Positions 12,600 through 22,277 of a stretch of 64,000 nt of DNA are shown here, in pieces (the stretch's first letter is position 1; each line of letters starts with the position of its first letter). Below the pieces are notes generated by a model that was not told where the DNA came from, ran no database searches, and saw only the letters and a program-made list of their open reading frames with translations. Source of the stretch: Heliopora coerulea (Eukaryota > Cnidaria > Anthozoa > Scleralcyonacea > Helioporidae); contig JASJOG010000010.1 in the NCBI GenBank assembly GCA_030142905.1, forward strand, positions 1,439,501 to 1,503,500, given 5' to 3'. The position numbers were made by a program, and so were the translations under genes.

Positions 12600-12897
12600 T
12601 TATTTGTATGGCGCTGACAATATGGTACAGCATTTAAATTTGCTGATGTTGTTAAGCTCGTCACCGTTACGGTCTCGGTAAATTCCTGCGACAAAGTACC
12701 CGTTTGCCACGCAAGTACTCCATCCTATCTCGTCAAAACTGGAAGAGACGTCTTGTTCATAACAATCAGTGTACTTGTCAGGAGAGCCCAATGGCTTACA
12801 GCATCGTCCTTCCTCGATGTTATGAATCTGATGACCAGTCGTGCGATACAAGCCATTCAAGAAGTACCCAGGAGAGCAACTGGCCCATGATGCTGGT
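12600..12897 (-). CDS. Terminal exon of a cysteine-rich repeat protein
   Basis: A minus-strand exon opens after a TTTAG acceptor (12900-12898) and runs to a stop at 12600. It encodes two copies of a motif: C-SPGYFLNGLYR, then HNIEEGRCCKP, and C-VANGYFVAGIYR, then LNNISKFKCC. Each copy pairs a [WS]-x-C-x(3)-GYF-x(2)-G-[LI]-YR block with a CC block, suggesting disulphide-bonded extracellular modules. I recall such modules from secreted cnidarian proteins but cannot name the family. No upstream exon was found, so this is either the last exon of a larger gene or a stranded fragment. Confidence 0.5.
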
Positions 12898-12962
12898 CTA
12901 AATCGAATTTCAAGTGTATTTAACTTCAAAAGCTTACTTTCCATATCACTAGTACATTAAGA

Positions 12963-13112
12963 GAGATGATGATGATAAAAATAATGATATTGAACATAAT
13001 GATCATAATGATGATGATGATGATAAATTGATATACTAGTAACGATGACAACGATTATGATGATATTATTATGGTGATTATGATAAAGATATTAATGATA
13101 ATGATGATGACA
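12963..13112. repeat. ATG/ATA-type microsatellite
   Basis: An imperfect run of GATGATGATGATAAAAATAATG-like triplets, with interruptions. Confidence 0.8.
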
Positions 13113-14574
13113 ACCAGTTTACACGGCGTACAATTATGGGAAATGCGATCCGGATTGGGACGATCGTGATTAAAATTCCGACAATTCTTGCCGTGTAGAC
13201 ACCCGATCGGGATGGAGATCAGTCACGATCCAGGGAAGATTGCGATCGGGATCGGGAAGCTTTAATATCGTAATCGAAAATCACCGTGTGAACAGTTTCC
13301 CAGGGGTTTTCAATACTGAGATCGGCGCATGTTTATCTAAAAATATTTGAAATTTGGAACGTGAGTGTAAAACTTTACAAGGCTTGAAAAAGCTCTGTAG
13401 TAATACCACGAGTACATTTTTTGTATTAAAGCAGTATTGCTTTGAGCTGTATCTTTTTATTGTTAACAAAGGGTTGATATTTTATACGCGTTTGCGCGGC
13501 GCGGGTCCTCGGATCTCGATCGCAATTGAATAATATTGAATCGAATTGCTATAATAGTGCGAATTAATGAAATAAGTCGTGCCCTGTGCAAGCTGTTATG
13601 GCTTAGTTGATGTGTTTATAAAACTCTTTCCAGGCGGGATAAAATTTATTTTACTCTGGGAAACGTTAGGCAAATTTACTTGTCAAAGGGGGAGCTACCA
13701 CAATGAAAGTGTTAAGCTGCCCATACAAGACATAACATATTCTATTTCTAACGCGAAACGTGAAATTAAGCTTACTAGTCCAGTAACAACCACCAGTTTT
13801 CATTTTTGCAAGTTGACTTTTGTAGAACGTGATAGAACTTGAACGATCCCGGACAACATTTTGCAAGTTCAAGTCGAAATATTTCGTCAGTTTTCCAGTT
13901 GTCCCTTTTACTTCTATAAAATCCTTTAATGAACAAATTTTTGCTCGGACATAATGACCATGTTTGCTTGTCAAAACTTGACCACCAATTAGCCTCGGAG
14001 CACGTAATTGGATGCGGAAGAACTACACAAATAATTTGATGAAACGTCAGTTGAGATAAAATTTCGTCATCGTATTACGCAAACCTTTTCCCTTCAGCTT
14101 CTCCGTCCATGTTTTCTCTCAGGTCACCAGAAACAAAATTTAAATTTAGTAAAAAAATAAAATAACGTAATTGCACGTTAAGAAATTGGAATAGATCTTT
14201 CAGGAACAAAATTACTAACTTCAATATCTTGTAAAAAGTATACAGTCATTCTATACTTGATTGAATGAATAAAGAACCATTATTGTACCACCCGATTAAC
14301 TAGTCCCTCGAGCAGGGCCATCCGTGCAGTATGTCTTTACTCAAGAACCCTGCCTGGATTTTCTCGTCCTGGTGCCTAATCTTGCGATTACCTGCTCGAT
14401 ATTACGAACTAGGAACGAAAGTAGTACGAACCAAAAATGAAGGATGAAACACGTCATGGATATCTTAACTTTGTCCCTTGTTTTGCTGCAATTCAAATAG
14501 AATACGAAACTTCTTTTTATTAGCCAAAGATAGAATTTAAATATTGCCATTTGATAAAGAAAAATTTCTTTACA
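13113..14574. other. Non-coding, no gene supported
   Basis: Contains repeated GATCGGGATC-type words at 13140-13260, probably a decayed palindromic repeat. Frames at 13579-13974 overlap on both strands and lack recognisable domains. Confidence 0.35.
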
Positions 14575-14583
14575 CGATCGAAC

Positions 14584-14795
14584 TGAAAAAAGTCCCGATT
14601 ACATGAGATATTTCAGCCTGGGCTGAAACTGAAATCCGATATGAGCCGAGGCAGAAATTTCTCGGTAGCCTTTGTTGTTTTGGTATTTTGCATCTTCCCA
14701 CGCCTGTCAAGCATCTTTTCAGTCCAGGCTGAAATTTTTTCTTGCGATTACATGGGATATCCCATGCACCAACCCAGGTAGCTCACACCGGGCTG
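14584..14795 (+). repeat. Diverged copy of the GATTACATGGGA repeat family
   Basis: About 210 bp match the interior of the TTAA-flanked element at 55530-55874 in the same orientation. Shared words include AGTCCCGATTACATGA, GGTAGCC.TTGTTGTTTTGG and GCGATTACATGGGAT. No TTAA-flanked ends were found here, so this copy is truncated or old. Confidence 0.75.
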
Positions 14796-16284
14796 ATCAA
14801 GAGGAACGGAAGAAAGCATGAAAAGCAACCGAATCAAAGTTGTTGTCTGATCTCTAAGAAACAACAGACGAAGTTTTTGGTGGACGGTGATGTGCATAAT
14901 CAGCTTGCATTTTGATCCCTTTCCTTTGACAGTACCAGTGGGTGGCAGCGCAATTTTTAGCAATGATATGATTTCCGTTTCAGTTCAGGGTTGCAGGAGA
15001 GACAAAGGTCAATTTCGGATTGTTGTGGGCATGAGAGAAAAACTGGATTGCACTACTGCATGGAATATACGACATTTAATTTAAAAGTGAAAGAGGAATT
15101 AATGTAATATGTATCTTGTTCAATAGCCGGTTCCCCTTATTACGTCAGCTGCATGCAATTACCAGAACACATTGCGGTTATTTCATTTTGATGCAAGTGT
15201 TGAATTCCCAAAGCCAATGGGAAGATAATTGCTTCGATATACATTACAAACAAGATTTCGAAAGGCCTTATGGTAGTTGTATTCAGAAGATCTGTAAGAG
15301 GAACCAGACCAGAGATGTATGCAGGATCTTTCAGAGGAAGGTTGTTTTGGCTCTGAAATTATGTTCAATGGGACTTCCTGAAACCCAGCAGCAAATGAAC
15401 TTCAGCTAATATGAAAACACTTACACTATTGGTAATTCGAATTGCTTATTCCACAAAACTCGATTTTTGATGCGATAAAAACTTTTTTATATCAATAGTA
15501 ACTTAGTTTGAATGCAAAAGGAGAGCGCGATAGCGCCCTGAGATCTCCCCTTTGGCAGCCCCCTGAATTAGGAAAGTGAATGGATATGGGCAATTATGGG
15601 TTGATTTCATGGCGAGTTTTACTCCAGGCTGAAGCCACATCTCAGTCATCTGGGACTGGAAAATTTTTCAAAAATCATCTTGGGATTGAATGACGAAAAT
15701 TTCAACCTGGTTGGGCCAAGCTGACTCCTGGTTGGGACCACGTCACTCGTATGCCCGATACTCAAAATTTCCTTTCTCTTAAAATGTGTAACGACGAAAA
15801 ACTGTGGAACGGAAAAAATGAAGTTAATTCAAGTTACCTTCTTTCACCTGACCAAGAGTGACCAAAAACATCACAAAAAGTGACAAAATCAAAGTCTTCA
15901 TCATTTTTCAAAGTCAGTTCTTGCCACCTTGAAAAGAGTTTTGCTTATGACAAACAATGCTTTTGACAAACGATTATATACTGTACGTTCTCATCAGCAT
16001 ATATAATTGCTTCGCTTTGTCAACACCCAGCAGGAAGCAATTCAGTTCATAACATTATTTTTTCCCCAAAGTTAATAAGTGAAATATGGCTTTCCGTTTC
16101 AACTCGGAGCTGCAAGAAAGACAAGGCGCACTTAAAGTTAAGAGTATTTTACACGAGTAAACAAGGATTATACATAATTCTCGATTGGAATGCCTGAGTG
16201 ATGTTCAGTGGTCACAACAAAATCAAAATCTCGCTTTATAAAGTTCAGAGTAGTTAAAGGGTAGTCAAAGTGCTCGCGTGCCCA
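14796..16284. other. Non-coding, no gene supported
   Basis: The frames at 14887-15084 and 15116-15409 show no recognisable domain or splice structure. Confidence 0.35.
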
Positions 16285-16473
16285 GCGCACTTTAGCCCTA
16301 AAAACCACGTGTAGTCGTCACGTGGTCAATACGTAAACAAATCACGAAACGCGGACATTCGGTCGACTTCGCTTGTTGTTGAGCTACTTGTATTCGCAAG
16401 AAGTGTTCGTGTCGTCTGGTGGATTAAGATTGTTTAGCTGTTAGCAAGAATTGAAGCAACTATTAAAATGTCG

Positions 16474-16677
16474 TAAAAAGTTAAAAGGTTGATAACTGCC
16501 GTAACTGGTCACTAAGAATATCAACGTTTCGAGCAACACGTTTCTTTCCTGACGAAGGGTCTTTGCTCGAAACGTTGATATTCTTTGTGATCAGTTACGG
16601 CAGTAATCAACCTTTTAACATTTTACTTTATTTATCACTGCCTACACAGTATTCTATTCTTATAACATTGATTCGGT
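16474..16677. mobile_element. 204-bp inverted-repeat insertion with 12-13-bp TSD
   Basis: Flanked by ATTAAAATGTCG at 16462-16473 and 16678-16689; the preceding T also matches, making 13 bp. The insertion contains an inverted pair (about 16488-16535 against 16571-16618), sharing CTCGAAACGTTGATATTCTT and CAGTTACGGCAGT. The centre carries CTGACGA...GAAACG, which resembles a hammerhead core. The TSD includes the ATG of the YqaJ-type gene, so the insertion duplicated its start codon region. Confidence 0.8.
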
Positions 16678-16791
16678 ATTAAAATGTCGGAAGCGAGCGC
16701 AAAAGAGAAGTTCAATTCGATGACTGTATCTGCAATTAAGAAATATCTCGTTCGCAAAAGGACAGTTATAAATTTCAAAAACACGAGAATA

Positions 16792-16842
16792 CTTTTTAAA
16801 GACATGTTTCGGCAAGACTTATGCTATCTTCAGTTTACAAAG
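16792..16842 (-). ncRNA. Hammerhead-like fold, family 2, copy 1
   Basis: Minus strand: helix I CTTTGTAAA, core CTGAAGA, helix II region TAGCATAAGTCTTGCC, core GAAA, minimal helix III ACATGT, then C as the cleavage base and helix I' TTTAAAAAG. Helix II is weakened by one substitution compared with the plus copy, so activity is doubtful. Confidence 0.5.
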
Positions 16843-17053
16843 TGATGTTTGTAAGGCTAATAGGAATTATCGACAGCTCTTGAGAAAAGATAGGCCCAGT
16901 TCGGCCTTACGTTTCTTCATGGATAGTTTTTCAAAGCTCCTGAGGTCTTGTAAGGATATTCTTCCATAGTATATCGTTGCTAAATCGTGTATAATGCTTC
17001 CAAAACTTCTCGTTGGCAAAAAGACAGTTATAAATTTCAAAAACACGAGAAAA

Positions 17054-17104
17054 CTTTTTAAAGACATGTTTCGGCAAGACTTATCCCATCTTCAGTTTAC
17101 AAAG
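17054..17104 (-). ncRNA. Hammerhead-like fold, family 2, copy 2
   Basis: Same layout as the copy 262 bp to the left. Helix II reads GGGATAAGTCTTGCC, so one pair is lost (GGG against GCC). The conserved CTGAAGA, GAAA and GTC cleavage triplet are kept. Confidence 0.5.
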
Positions 17105-17285
17105 TGATGTTTGTAAGGCTTTGAATAGGAATTATCGACAGCTCTTGAGAAAAGATAGGTCCAGTTCGGCCTTACAAGACCTCAGGAGCTTTGAAAAACT
17201 ATCCACCAAGAAACGTAAGGCCGAACTGGACCTATCTTTTCTCAACAGTTGTCGATAATTCCTATTTAAAGCCTTACAAACATCA

Positions 17286-17336
17286 CTTTGTAAACTGAAG
17301 ATGGCATAAGTCTTGCCGAAACATGTCTTTAAAAAG
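17286..17336 (+). ncRNA. Hammerhead-like fold, family 2, copy 3 (best paired)
   Basis: Helix I CTTTGTAAA pairs with TTTAAAAAG at eight of nine positions. CTGAAGA fits the CUGANGA consensus with A at the free position 7. Helix II is GGCA/TGCC with a 7-nt loop, after one extra T. GAAA follows at 17318-17321. Helix III is the minimal ACATGT, and C17327 is the cleavage base (GTC). The extra T before helix II and the short helix III make in vitro activity uncertain. Confidence 0.6.
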
Positions 17337-19739
17337 TATTCTCGTGATTTTGAAATTTATAATTAAGAAATACTTGCAAGAGCGCGGTGTTACCGTGAAT
17401 GGCTACCTCAAGCCTGCCTTCGTCGACATCGCGTCGGCGGTTGAAAAGATGATGCTGCCTGTTGATCCAAACTTTGAGACGGACGATAACGAAAACTATA
17501 TACAACGCAGATTAATTATTCATGATATTCAAATAGGAGATCCCTTTGCCATGAAGACAAAGAACAACTTTATCGACTTTATTTACCCTACGTCCGACAT
17601 ACAATAAGCAGAGACTAGCTGCATATAAATCTTACGAAGATTACCGGCTTTTCGAAGACGGATACGTACGGTCTTTGGAAACATTAACACTGAAGCATGA
17701 AAGAGTCCACGTTCATGTCGGTAAAGTTCAACCAACTATGCGAGCTAAAACAGACGATAGAAAAGATCACTGCGAACTATGGTTTATCTTGGAAGGACAT
17801 GGGCCAAACAAAGGAAACGTGCTGGAAGCATTTTCCAAATGTAAAGGTGGAAGGGATGGAGGCTGCAAGCATGTCGTCGCTGCTATGTATTCCCTTGACG
17901 CATTGCTGAACAACCGTGGAGAAGAAAGTGTCACAAGTGGTCCTTGTTTGTGGGTTCCAAAACCTCAATCTAGCACCCAGCCTTGCGAGGTAAAAGATTT
18001 GAATATTGTCAAAACTATGCCACCTTTGAGCAAAAAAAAGGAACGATAACACACCTGGGTTCAGAATATCGAATTTGATCCTCGACAGCCAAAATATCGC
18101 AAAGTTAAGTCTAAAGAAGAGCTTGCGTCGTTTACAAAAAAATTAAGCACCATTGTGCCGCCTCGTATTCCTGTAATTTTACCCCTTCTCCAGAAGTTAC
18201 ATCTTCCAAGGTCTAACTGTGAGAAAACTCACTCAAACAGTTTTCTTGGCCTGCTGGACAATACTCGTGGAATCATGTTAGAAAAATTAGACAAGTATCT
18301 CAAAAAAGATTCTCATCCAAGCCCCGAAAAGTTTCTCCAGTTTTTGACTTTCACTGGAGCAGAAATCCAAGAAATTGATCGAGCTACTTTACCTCAGTGG
18401 CAATGTCAAGAGTGGTACACAAATAAGGTGGGTTTTATCACGGCATCCAAAGGCAAGGACGTCTTTACACGGCAGTCAACCCTTGACAAGACGAACAGCT
18501 CATCTGTAACAGTTCTAGCCAAGATTATTAGTAATAATCAATTTGTTTCCATCTCATCACTTAAAAGCATGCCCGATGAACCTCAAAACGCAAGAGAATG
18601 GGGATTGAAAAATGAAAGATCTGCAAGAAATTTTTATATATGGATTCAGAAACATTTGCATTACAAAGCTGAGCTTAAAAGAAGAGGATTCGTATATTTC
18701 AAATAAGAAACCATTTTTGGGTGCAAGTGTAGATGATGTTCTAAGCTGTAAATGTGCATCTGACTGGACTGGAGATGTGTGATTTTGTTGTTTGGACCAA
18801 AAAGGGTATAAAATCTGTTTATGTGCCTTATGATCCTGCATTTATGGCCGTTGTGACAGCCAAACTGGAGAGATTCTGGGTTGGTCAGGTTGTACCACTC
18901 ATGATGTTATTAAGTGATGACAATGCAACAAAGCTACCACAAGGTATTTAAACCTGATATATTGTAAATCTAAGACATTCAATGACTTTGAATAAGTTCT
19001 GTATAAGAAAAAAGTTGTTTAAGGCTAAAAAATTTTATGAACTAGTTTTATCATTCTTGCTAATTCCTATTACATAATTAATTGTTAGTGCAAGATGGAA
19101 CATTTACATCAACTAAGTACATTTTGAAATAATTGAGTGCCTACTGTATATAAGCAAAAGTCACAATTGTAACACTTTGTTCTTTCTCATCTTTCTTTAG
19201 GCAAGAGAGATTTAAACCTGCTGTAAAATATTTTAAGCCTGATCATTATCAAGAAGACTATGTGGTTGTACCTATAGTTCACAGGTAAAAAATGCAAAAA
19301 TAAACAATTCAGTAAAAGCTTGACCCTGACATTTTTTCTGAAACCCTCTCATGAATACATGAATTTTGTGTTGCGTTTGTCATTCACATATGAAATACCC
19401 CTGTTTACATATTATATATGCCAGTAGAGAATAGAATGCTTAGGTAAATAATACAATGGAAATTTCATAATTTAACTATACTGTTGATCAAATAAATTTT
19501 TCTGTAAAGGTTTGATATTATGATGCATAATAAATATATATAATACATATTAATTATAAGAACATAAGGAATTTTTTGAAATTTTGACACAGTTCATCTT
19601 GTTTTTATATCTGTTTTAGAGCATTTGACAAAGGCTGGCTCCTGATTTTATCCTTATACATGCATACATACATATAGACATACATACACACATATATATA
19701 TATGTGTGTGTGTGTGTGTATATGTATATATTACTATTA

Positions 19740-19854
19740 TATATGTACCACAAGCGTGGGACATTTGAGTTGCCTATATAATGTAGGCTACTCCATCCTG
19801 CTCATCAGCACTACACTGATGAGGCCCAATAGGCCGAAACGGTTCCATCTGTAG

Positions 19855-19860
<6 letters not shown>
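19740..19860 (+). mobile_element. Partial retrozyme monomer, family 1
   Basis: About 120 bp (GTACCACAAGCGTGGGACAT through to CTGTAGTTATATAT) match the reverse complement of 54150-54270. The copy ends in a hammerhead fold followed by an AT microsatellite. It sits inside the composite ISL2EU-like element. Confidence 0.75.
19810..19855 (+). ncRNA. Type I hammerhead ribozyme, family 1 (copy C)
   Basis: Helix I ACTACA, core CTGATGA (19816-19822), helix II GGCC-CAATA-GGCC, core GAAA (19836-19839), short helix III ACGG/CCAT (one mismatch compared with copies A and B), cleavage base C19849 (ATC), and helix I' TGTAGT, which pairs perfectly with ACTACA. All core positions are intact. Confidence 0.75.

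Positions 19861-19900
<40 letters not shown>
19861..19900. repeat. AT microsatellite
   Basis: An almost pure (AT)n run directly 3' of the hammerhead. Similar tracts flank the family 1 copies at 54 kb. Confidence 0.9.
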
Positions 19901-19995
19901 CTGTATGTATACTATTACTTAGGAAACATGAGAGCTTGGATATATTGAAGTAGATGAACGATCTTCAAGCTCGATACTCAGAAAATGATATCTGA

Positions 19996-20067
19996 GCCCC
20001 AGACGGGGATCGAACCCGCAACCTTCTGATGACCGGTTAGACGCTCTAACCATTGAGCTACCGAGAC
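19996..20067 (-). tRNA. tRNA-like gene in array B, inverted copy, anticodon loop CCGGTCA (GGT)
   Basis: A 72-nt cloverleaf: acceptor GTCTCGG pairs with CTGGGGC at all seven positions counting three G-U pairs, D arm GCTC/GAGC, loop CCGGTCA giving anticodon GGT, and T arm with an intact B box GGGTTCGATCC. C at position 33 and one anticodon-stem mismatch argue for a tRNA-derived repeat. Confidence 0.6.
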
Positions 20068-20186
20068 TCAGATGGCGAGCTAAGTTGCAAATTCGATATA
20101 TATATGTGCGACCTAAGCGGAAGCCACTATATATTCATAATGATTGAAGCAGTTAGATGTTTAGCAGTTAGATGTTTAGCAGTTAG

Positions 20187-20234
20187 CGTCTAACCGGTCA
20201 TCAGAAGGTTGCGGGTTCGATCCCCGTCTGGGGC
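20187..20234 (+). tRNA. Truncated tRNA-like copy (3' two thirds)
   Basis: Begins at the anticodon stem and is identical to the other array B copies from CGTCTAACC to CTGGGGC. The acceptor 5' strand and D arm are missing at the palindrome junction. Confidence 0.6.
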
Positions 20235-20404
20235 TCAGATATCATTTTCTGAGTATCGAGCTTGAAGATCGTTCATCTACTTCAATATATCCAAGCTCTC
20301 ATGTTTCCTAAACATCTAACTGCTTCAATCATTATGAATATATAGTGGCTTCCGCTTAGGTCGCACATATATATATCGAATTTGCAACTTAGCTCGCCAT
20401 CTGA

Positions 20405-20476
20405 GTCTCGGTAGCTCAATGGTTAGAGCGTCTAACCGGTCATCAGAAGGTTGCGGGTTCGATCCCCGTCTGGGGC
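20405..20476 (+). tRNA. tRNA-like gene in array B, direct copy 1
   Basis: Identical in sequence to the inverted copy at 19996-20067, including both internal promoter boxes. 242 bp from the next copy. Confidence 0.6.
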
Positions 20477-20646
20477 TCAGATATCATTTTCTGAGTATCG
20501 AGCTTGAAGATCGTTCATCTACTTCAATATATCCAAGCTCTCATGTTTCCTAAACATCTAACTGCTTCAATCATTATGAATATATAGTGGCTTCCGCTTA
20601 GGTCGCACATATATATATCGAATTTGCAACTTAGCTCGCCATCTGA

Positions 20647-20718
20647 GTCTCGGTAGCTCAATGGTTAGAGCGTCTAACCGGTCATCAGAAGGTTGCGGGT
20701 TCGATCCCCGTCTGGGGC
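20647..20718 (+). tRNA. tRNA-like gene in array B, direct copy 2
   Basis: Same 72-nt cloverleaf with anticodon GGT. The unit breaks off about 50 bp downstream at the right border of the array. Confidence 0.6.
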
Positions 20719-20778
20719 TCAGATATCATTTTCTGAGTATCAAGCTTGAAGATCGTTCATCTACTTCTATACTATTAC

Positions 20779-20812
<34 letters not shown>

Positions 20813-21389
20813 TAATTATATAAATATACATATCTACAGATATACATATATTTATTTATAGTACATAGATACATTGAAACATACATGCATACACACATAC
20901 ATGCATTCATATATATACATACATGTACATACATGCCCACCCACCTACTAACCTACCTATCTCCTTCCTACCTTCATAAATGCACACACACACACACTTG
21001 TATATATAATTATATTACCTGACAATACTTCTTTTGGGAACTGCTCAAGTTCATATTAGTTCTCTTGAAACCATTCCACATTCCGAGAGATTTTCCTTAC
21101 ATTTTCACACTGTCGTATACCCCATCAAGGACTTTCCTTGATAAACTTTATTCGAATAAACAAAGAACGTAATTTACACAAATATTAAAGTGCAAAACCT
21201 TAATTTGCAAACATTGACATATTTGCTCATAACCGTTATTACCAGAACTGGCTAACAAACCTGTGTAATGGTATGTCAATTTGGGGTTCTCTACACTACA
21301 GCATCCATAAATACGTGTCTTCGCAGCGCTTCGCTGCCCTTTAAAATTTCGTCAGAATACAGGCCGAGGTCAACTGCTGTCAAATTTGT

Positions 21390-22178
21390 CTAATAGAAAA
21401 CGGCCACAAGTATGTTCATTAATATCAATAAAGCTGAATCCTGGCAAGAGGATTTTTGGCCAACATCTGTTAGCTGTGTGCTGACATTTTCATCGCCTTT
21501 TTCTGGGGAACGCGATGGTACAGCATTGATTTGAACGTGAAGATTTTTGGATGGACAAAACGAGTCTGCTGATGTCAAATCTTCCCCAACTATGTCTTTT
21601 GATGGTTGGAAAACAAAGGCGTAGCTTCCCAAAGCTAAGAGACATTCAGCAGCCAATTTTCTGTCTCTGATCTGTTCGAGGTTGCTGGTGACGTTCCTAA
21701 ACCTAGCAGTGACAAAGCAATGTCTTTTTCTGCGGAACGTCTTTCTTTGGCCTCACAATTATTTCAGTACCACGTTGTTTAGGAGGTTTACGCTTGCGTT
21801 GAAGTCGTTTTAACTAAGAATTTAAACAGATCAGCGTGAAACGCTGCTATAGAAAACAACCGATTTTATCATAATCACGAAATTACCTTTTCTTTACTTG
21901 CTGTCGCTGATATTGGGTCTGGATGTTCAGCTGTTGGTCTATTTTGACCAACAAAATGCAAACTACATATGTAGCTGTCTTTGCTACACACGAAGGATGT
22001 CTCCACGATGGCATGAGGCGATCCACTTCTTACGTCTTTCGGCCGATTCTTTCCACCTTTTTGGGGGAGGGAAACGATAGAAACGAATAGGATCACTACT
22101 TTCATTTTTTAAGTACAAATGTGGGTATCTCGAGTCATTCTTACAAGTTCCCCACGCGCACCGTTTTGTTGCAACCAT
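21390..22178 (-). pseudogene. THAP zinc-finger transposon gene, frameshifted
   Basis: The minus strand starts MVATKRCAWGTCKNDSRYP and continues FYRFPPPKRW and KKWIASCHRGD, then needs a one-base frame shift near 21995 to read FVCSKDSYICSLHFVG. This gives the C-x4-C ... C-x2-H pattern of a THAP DNA-binding domain. A donor follows KEK at about 21889, and a second exon near 21810 reads LKRLQRKRKPPKQRG, a basic patch typical after THAP domains. Later frames (21390-21656) are degraded. The catalytic transposase part is not visible. The gene faces the YqaJ-type gene within the same inverted repeats. Confidence 0.72.
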
Positions 22179-22277
22179 GTTTAATCACCGGCTTTCCTTA
22201 TGGTTGTCCGCATTTCGTGATTTGTTTACATGTTTGACCACGTGACAACGACACGTGGTTTTCAGGGCTGAAGTCGC

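Larger units (their letters stand above)
16746..17360. mobile_element. Hammerhead-bearing tandem/inverted insertion with 12-bp TSD (Penelope/retrozyme-like)
   Basis: Flanked by exact 12-mers AATTAAGAAATA (16734-16745, 17361-17372) inside the SAP coding region. It holds two head-to-tail minus-strand units spaced 262 bp and one inverted plus-strand copy, so both outer borders carry the same sequence in inverted orientation (ATAAATTTCAAAA.CACGAG). Each unit has a hammerhead-like fold. The minus-strand reading between folds includes FEKLSMKKRKAELGLSFLKS, which resembles a segment near the start of Penelope-like element ORFs. Penelope-like elements are known to carry hammerhead motifs in their terminal repeats; the assignment here is inference. 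Confidence 0.8.
16684..19286 (+). pseudogene. SAP/SWIM/YqaJ-nuclease transposon gene, disrupted
   Basis: The reading starts MSEASAKEKFNSMTVSAIKK, is split by the 16746-17360 insertion, and resumes KKYLQERGVTVNGYLKP (SAP-like). After a frame change near 17600 it continues YKSYEDYRLFEDGYV and a SWIM-like CKGGRDGGCKHVVAAMYSL at 17845-17890, with the first cysteine pair incomplete. A TAA at 18047 interrupts the same frame, which then runs as QNIEFDPRQPKYRKV and the YqaJ domain (ITASKGKDVF, EWGLKNERSARNF, HYKAELKRRGF). An internal deletion near 18745 joins CKCASDW to CDFVVWTKKG and removes the segment expected to hold the E-x-K catalytic strand. A last exon-like piece follows an acceptor at 19200 and ends VVVPIVHR at 19286. 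No active nuclease is possible. Confidence 0.8.
19920..20767. mobile_element. tRNA-bearing palindromic array B with 12-bp TSD
   Basis: The array is flanked by exact 12-mers TATACTATTACT (19908-19919, 20768-20779). The left arm (19920-20160) is an inverted copy of a 242-bp unit, followed by about 2.4 direct copies with the landmark CGTCTAACCGGTCATCAGAA at 20187, 20429 and 20671. The tRNA-like gene lies inside the unit. The direct copies are almost identical, and the arms form a long palindrome around 20160-20186. Integration as a unit is shown by the TSD. Confidence 0.88.
16285..22277. mobile_element. Composite ISL2EU-like DNA transposon with nested insertions
   Basis: The left end (16285-16350) and the reverse complement of the right end (22277-22200) share GCCCT[AG]AAAACCACGTGT, then GTCACGTGGTCAA and GTAAACAAATCACGAAA.GCGGACA: terminal inverted repeats of at least 65 bp. 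Between them lie a broken YqaJ/SWIM/SAP gene (+) and a broken THAP gene (-). A THAP-containing protein plus a YqaJ-nuclease protein is, to my knowledge, the gene set of ISL2EU elements in the PIF/Harbinger/ISL2EU clade. The element is dead: both genes are disrupted, and it has absorbed insertions at 16474, 16746, about 19740 and 19920. Exact ends and TSD are uncertain. Confidence 0.68.

Noticed and set aside
16553..16585. CTGACGA...GCTCGAAACG inside the 204-bp insertion
   Set aside because: Resembles a hammerhead core and helix II, but no pairing for helix I was found; kept only as a note.
16867..17067. 66-codon frame on the minus strand as a real small gene
   Set aside because: It lies within the 262-bp repeat unit; the similar MSLKS start at 17323 is just the inverted copy of the unit's end.
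19920..20767. Regularly spaced repeats as a CRISPR-like array
   Set aside because: Units are 242 bp with a tRNA inside, include an inverted copy, and the context is eukaryotic.
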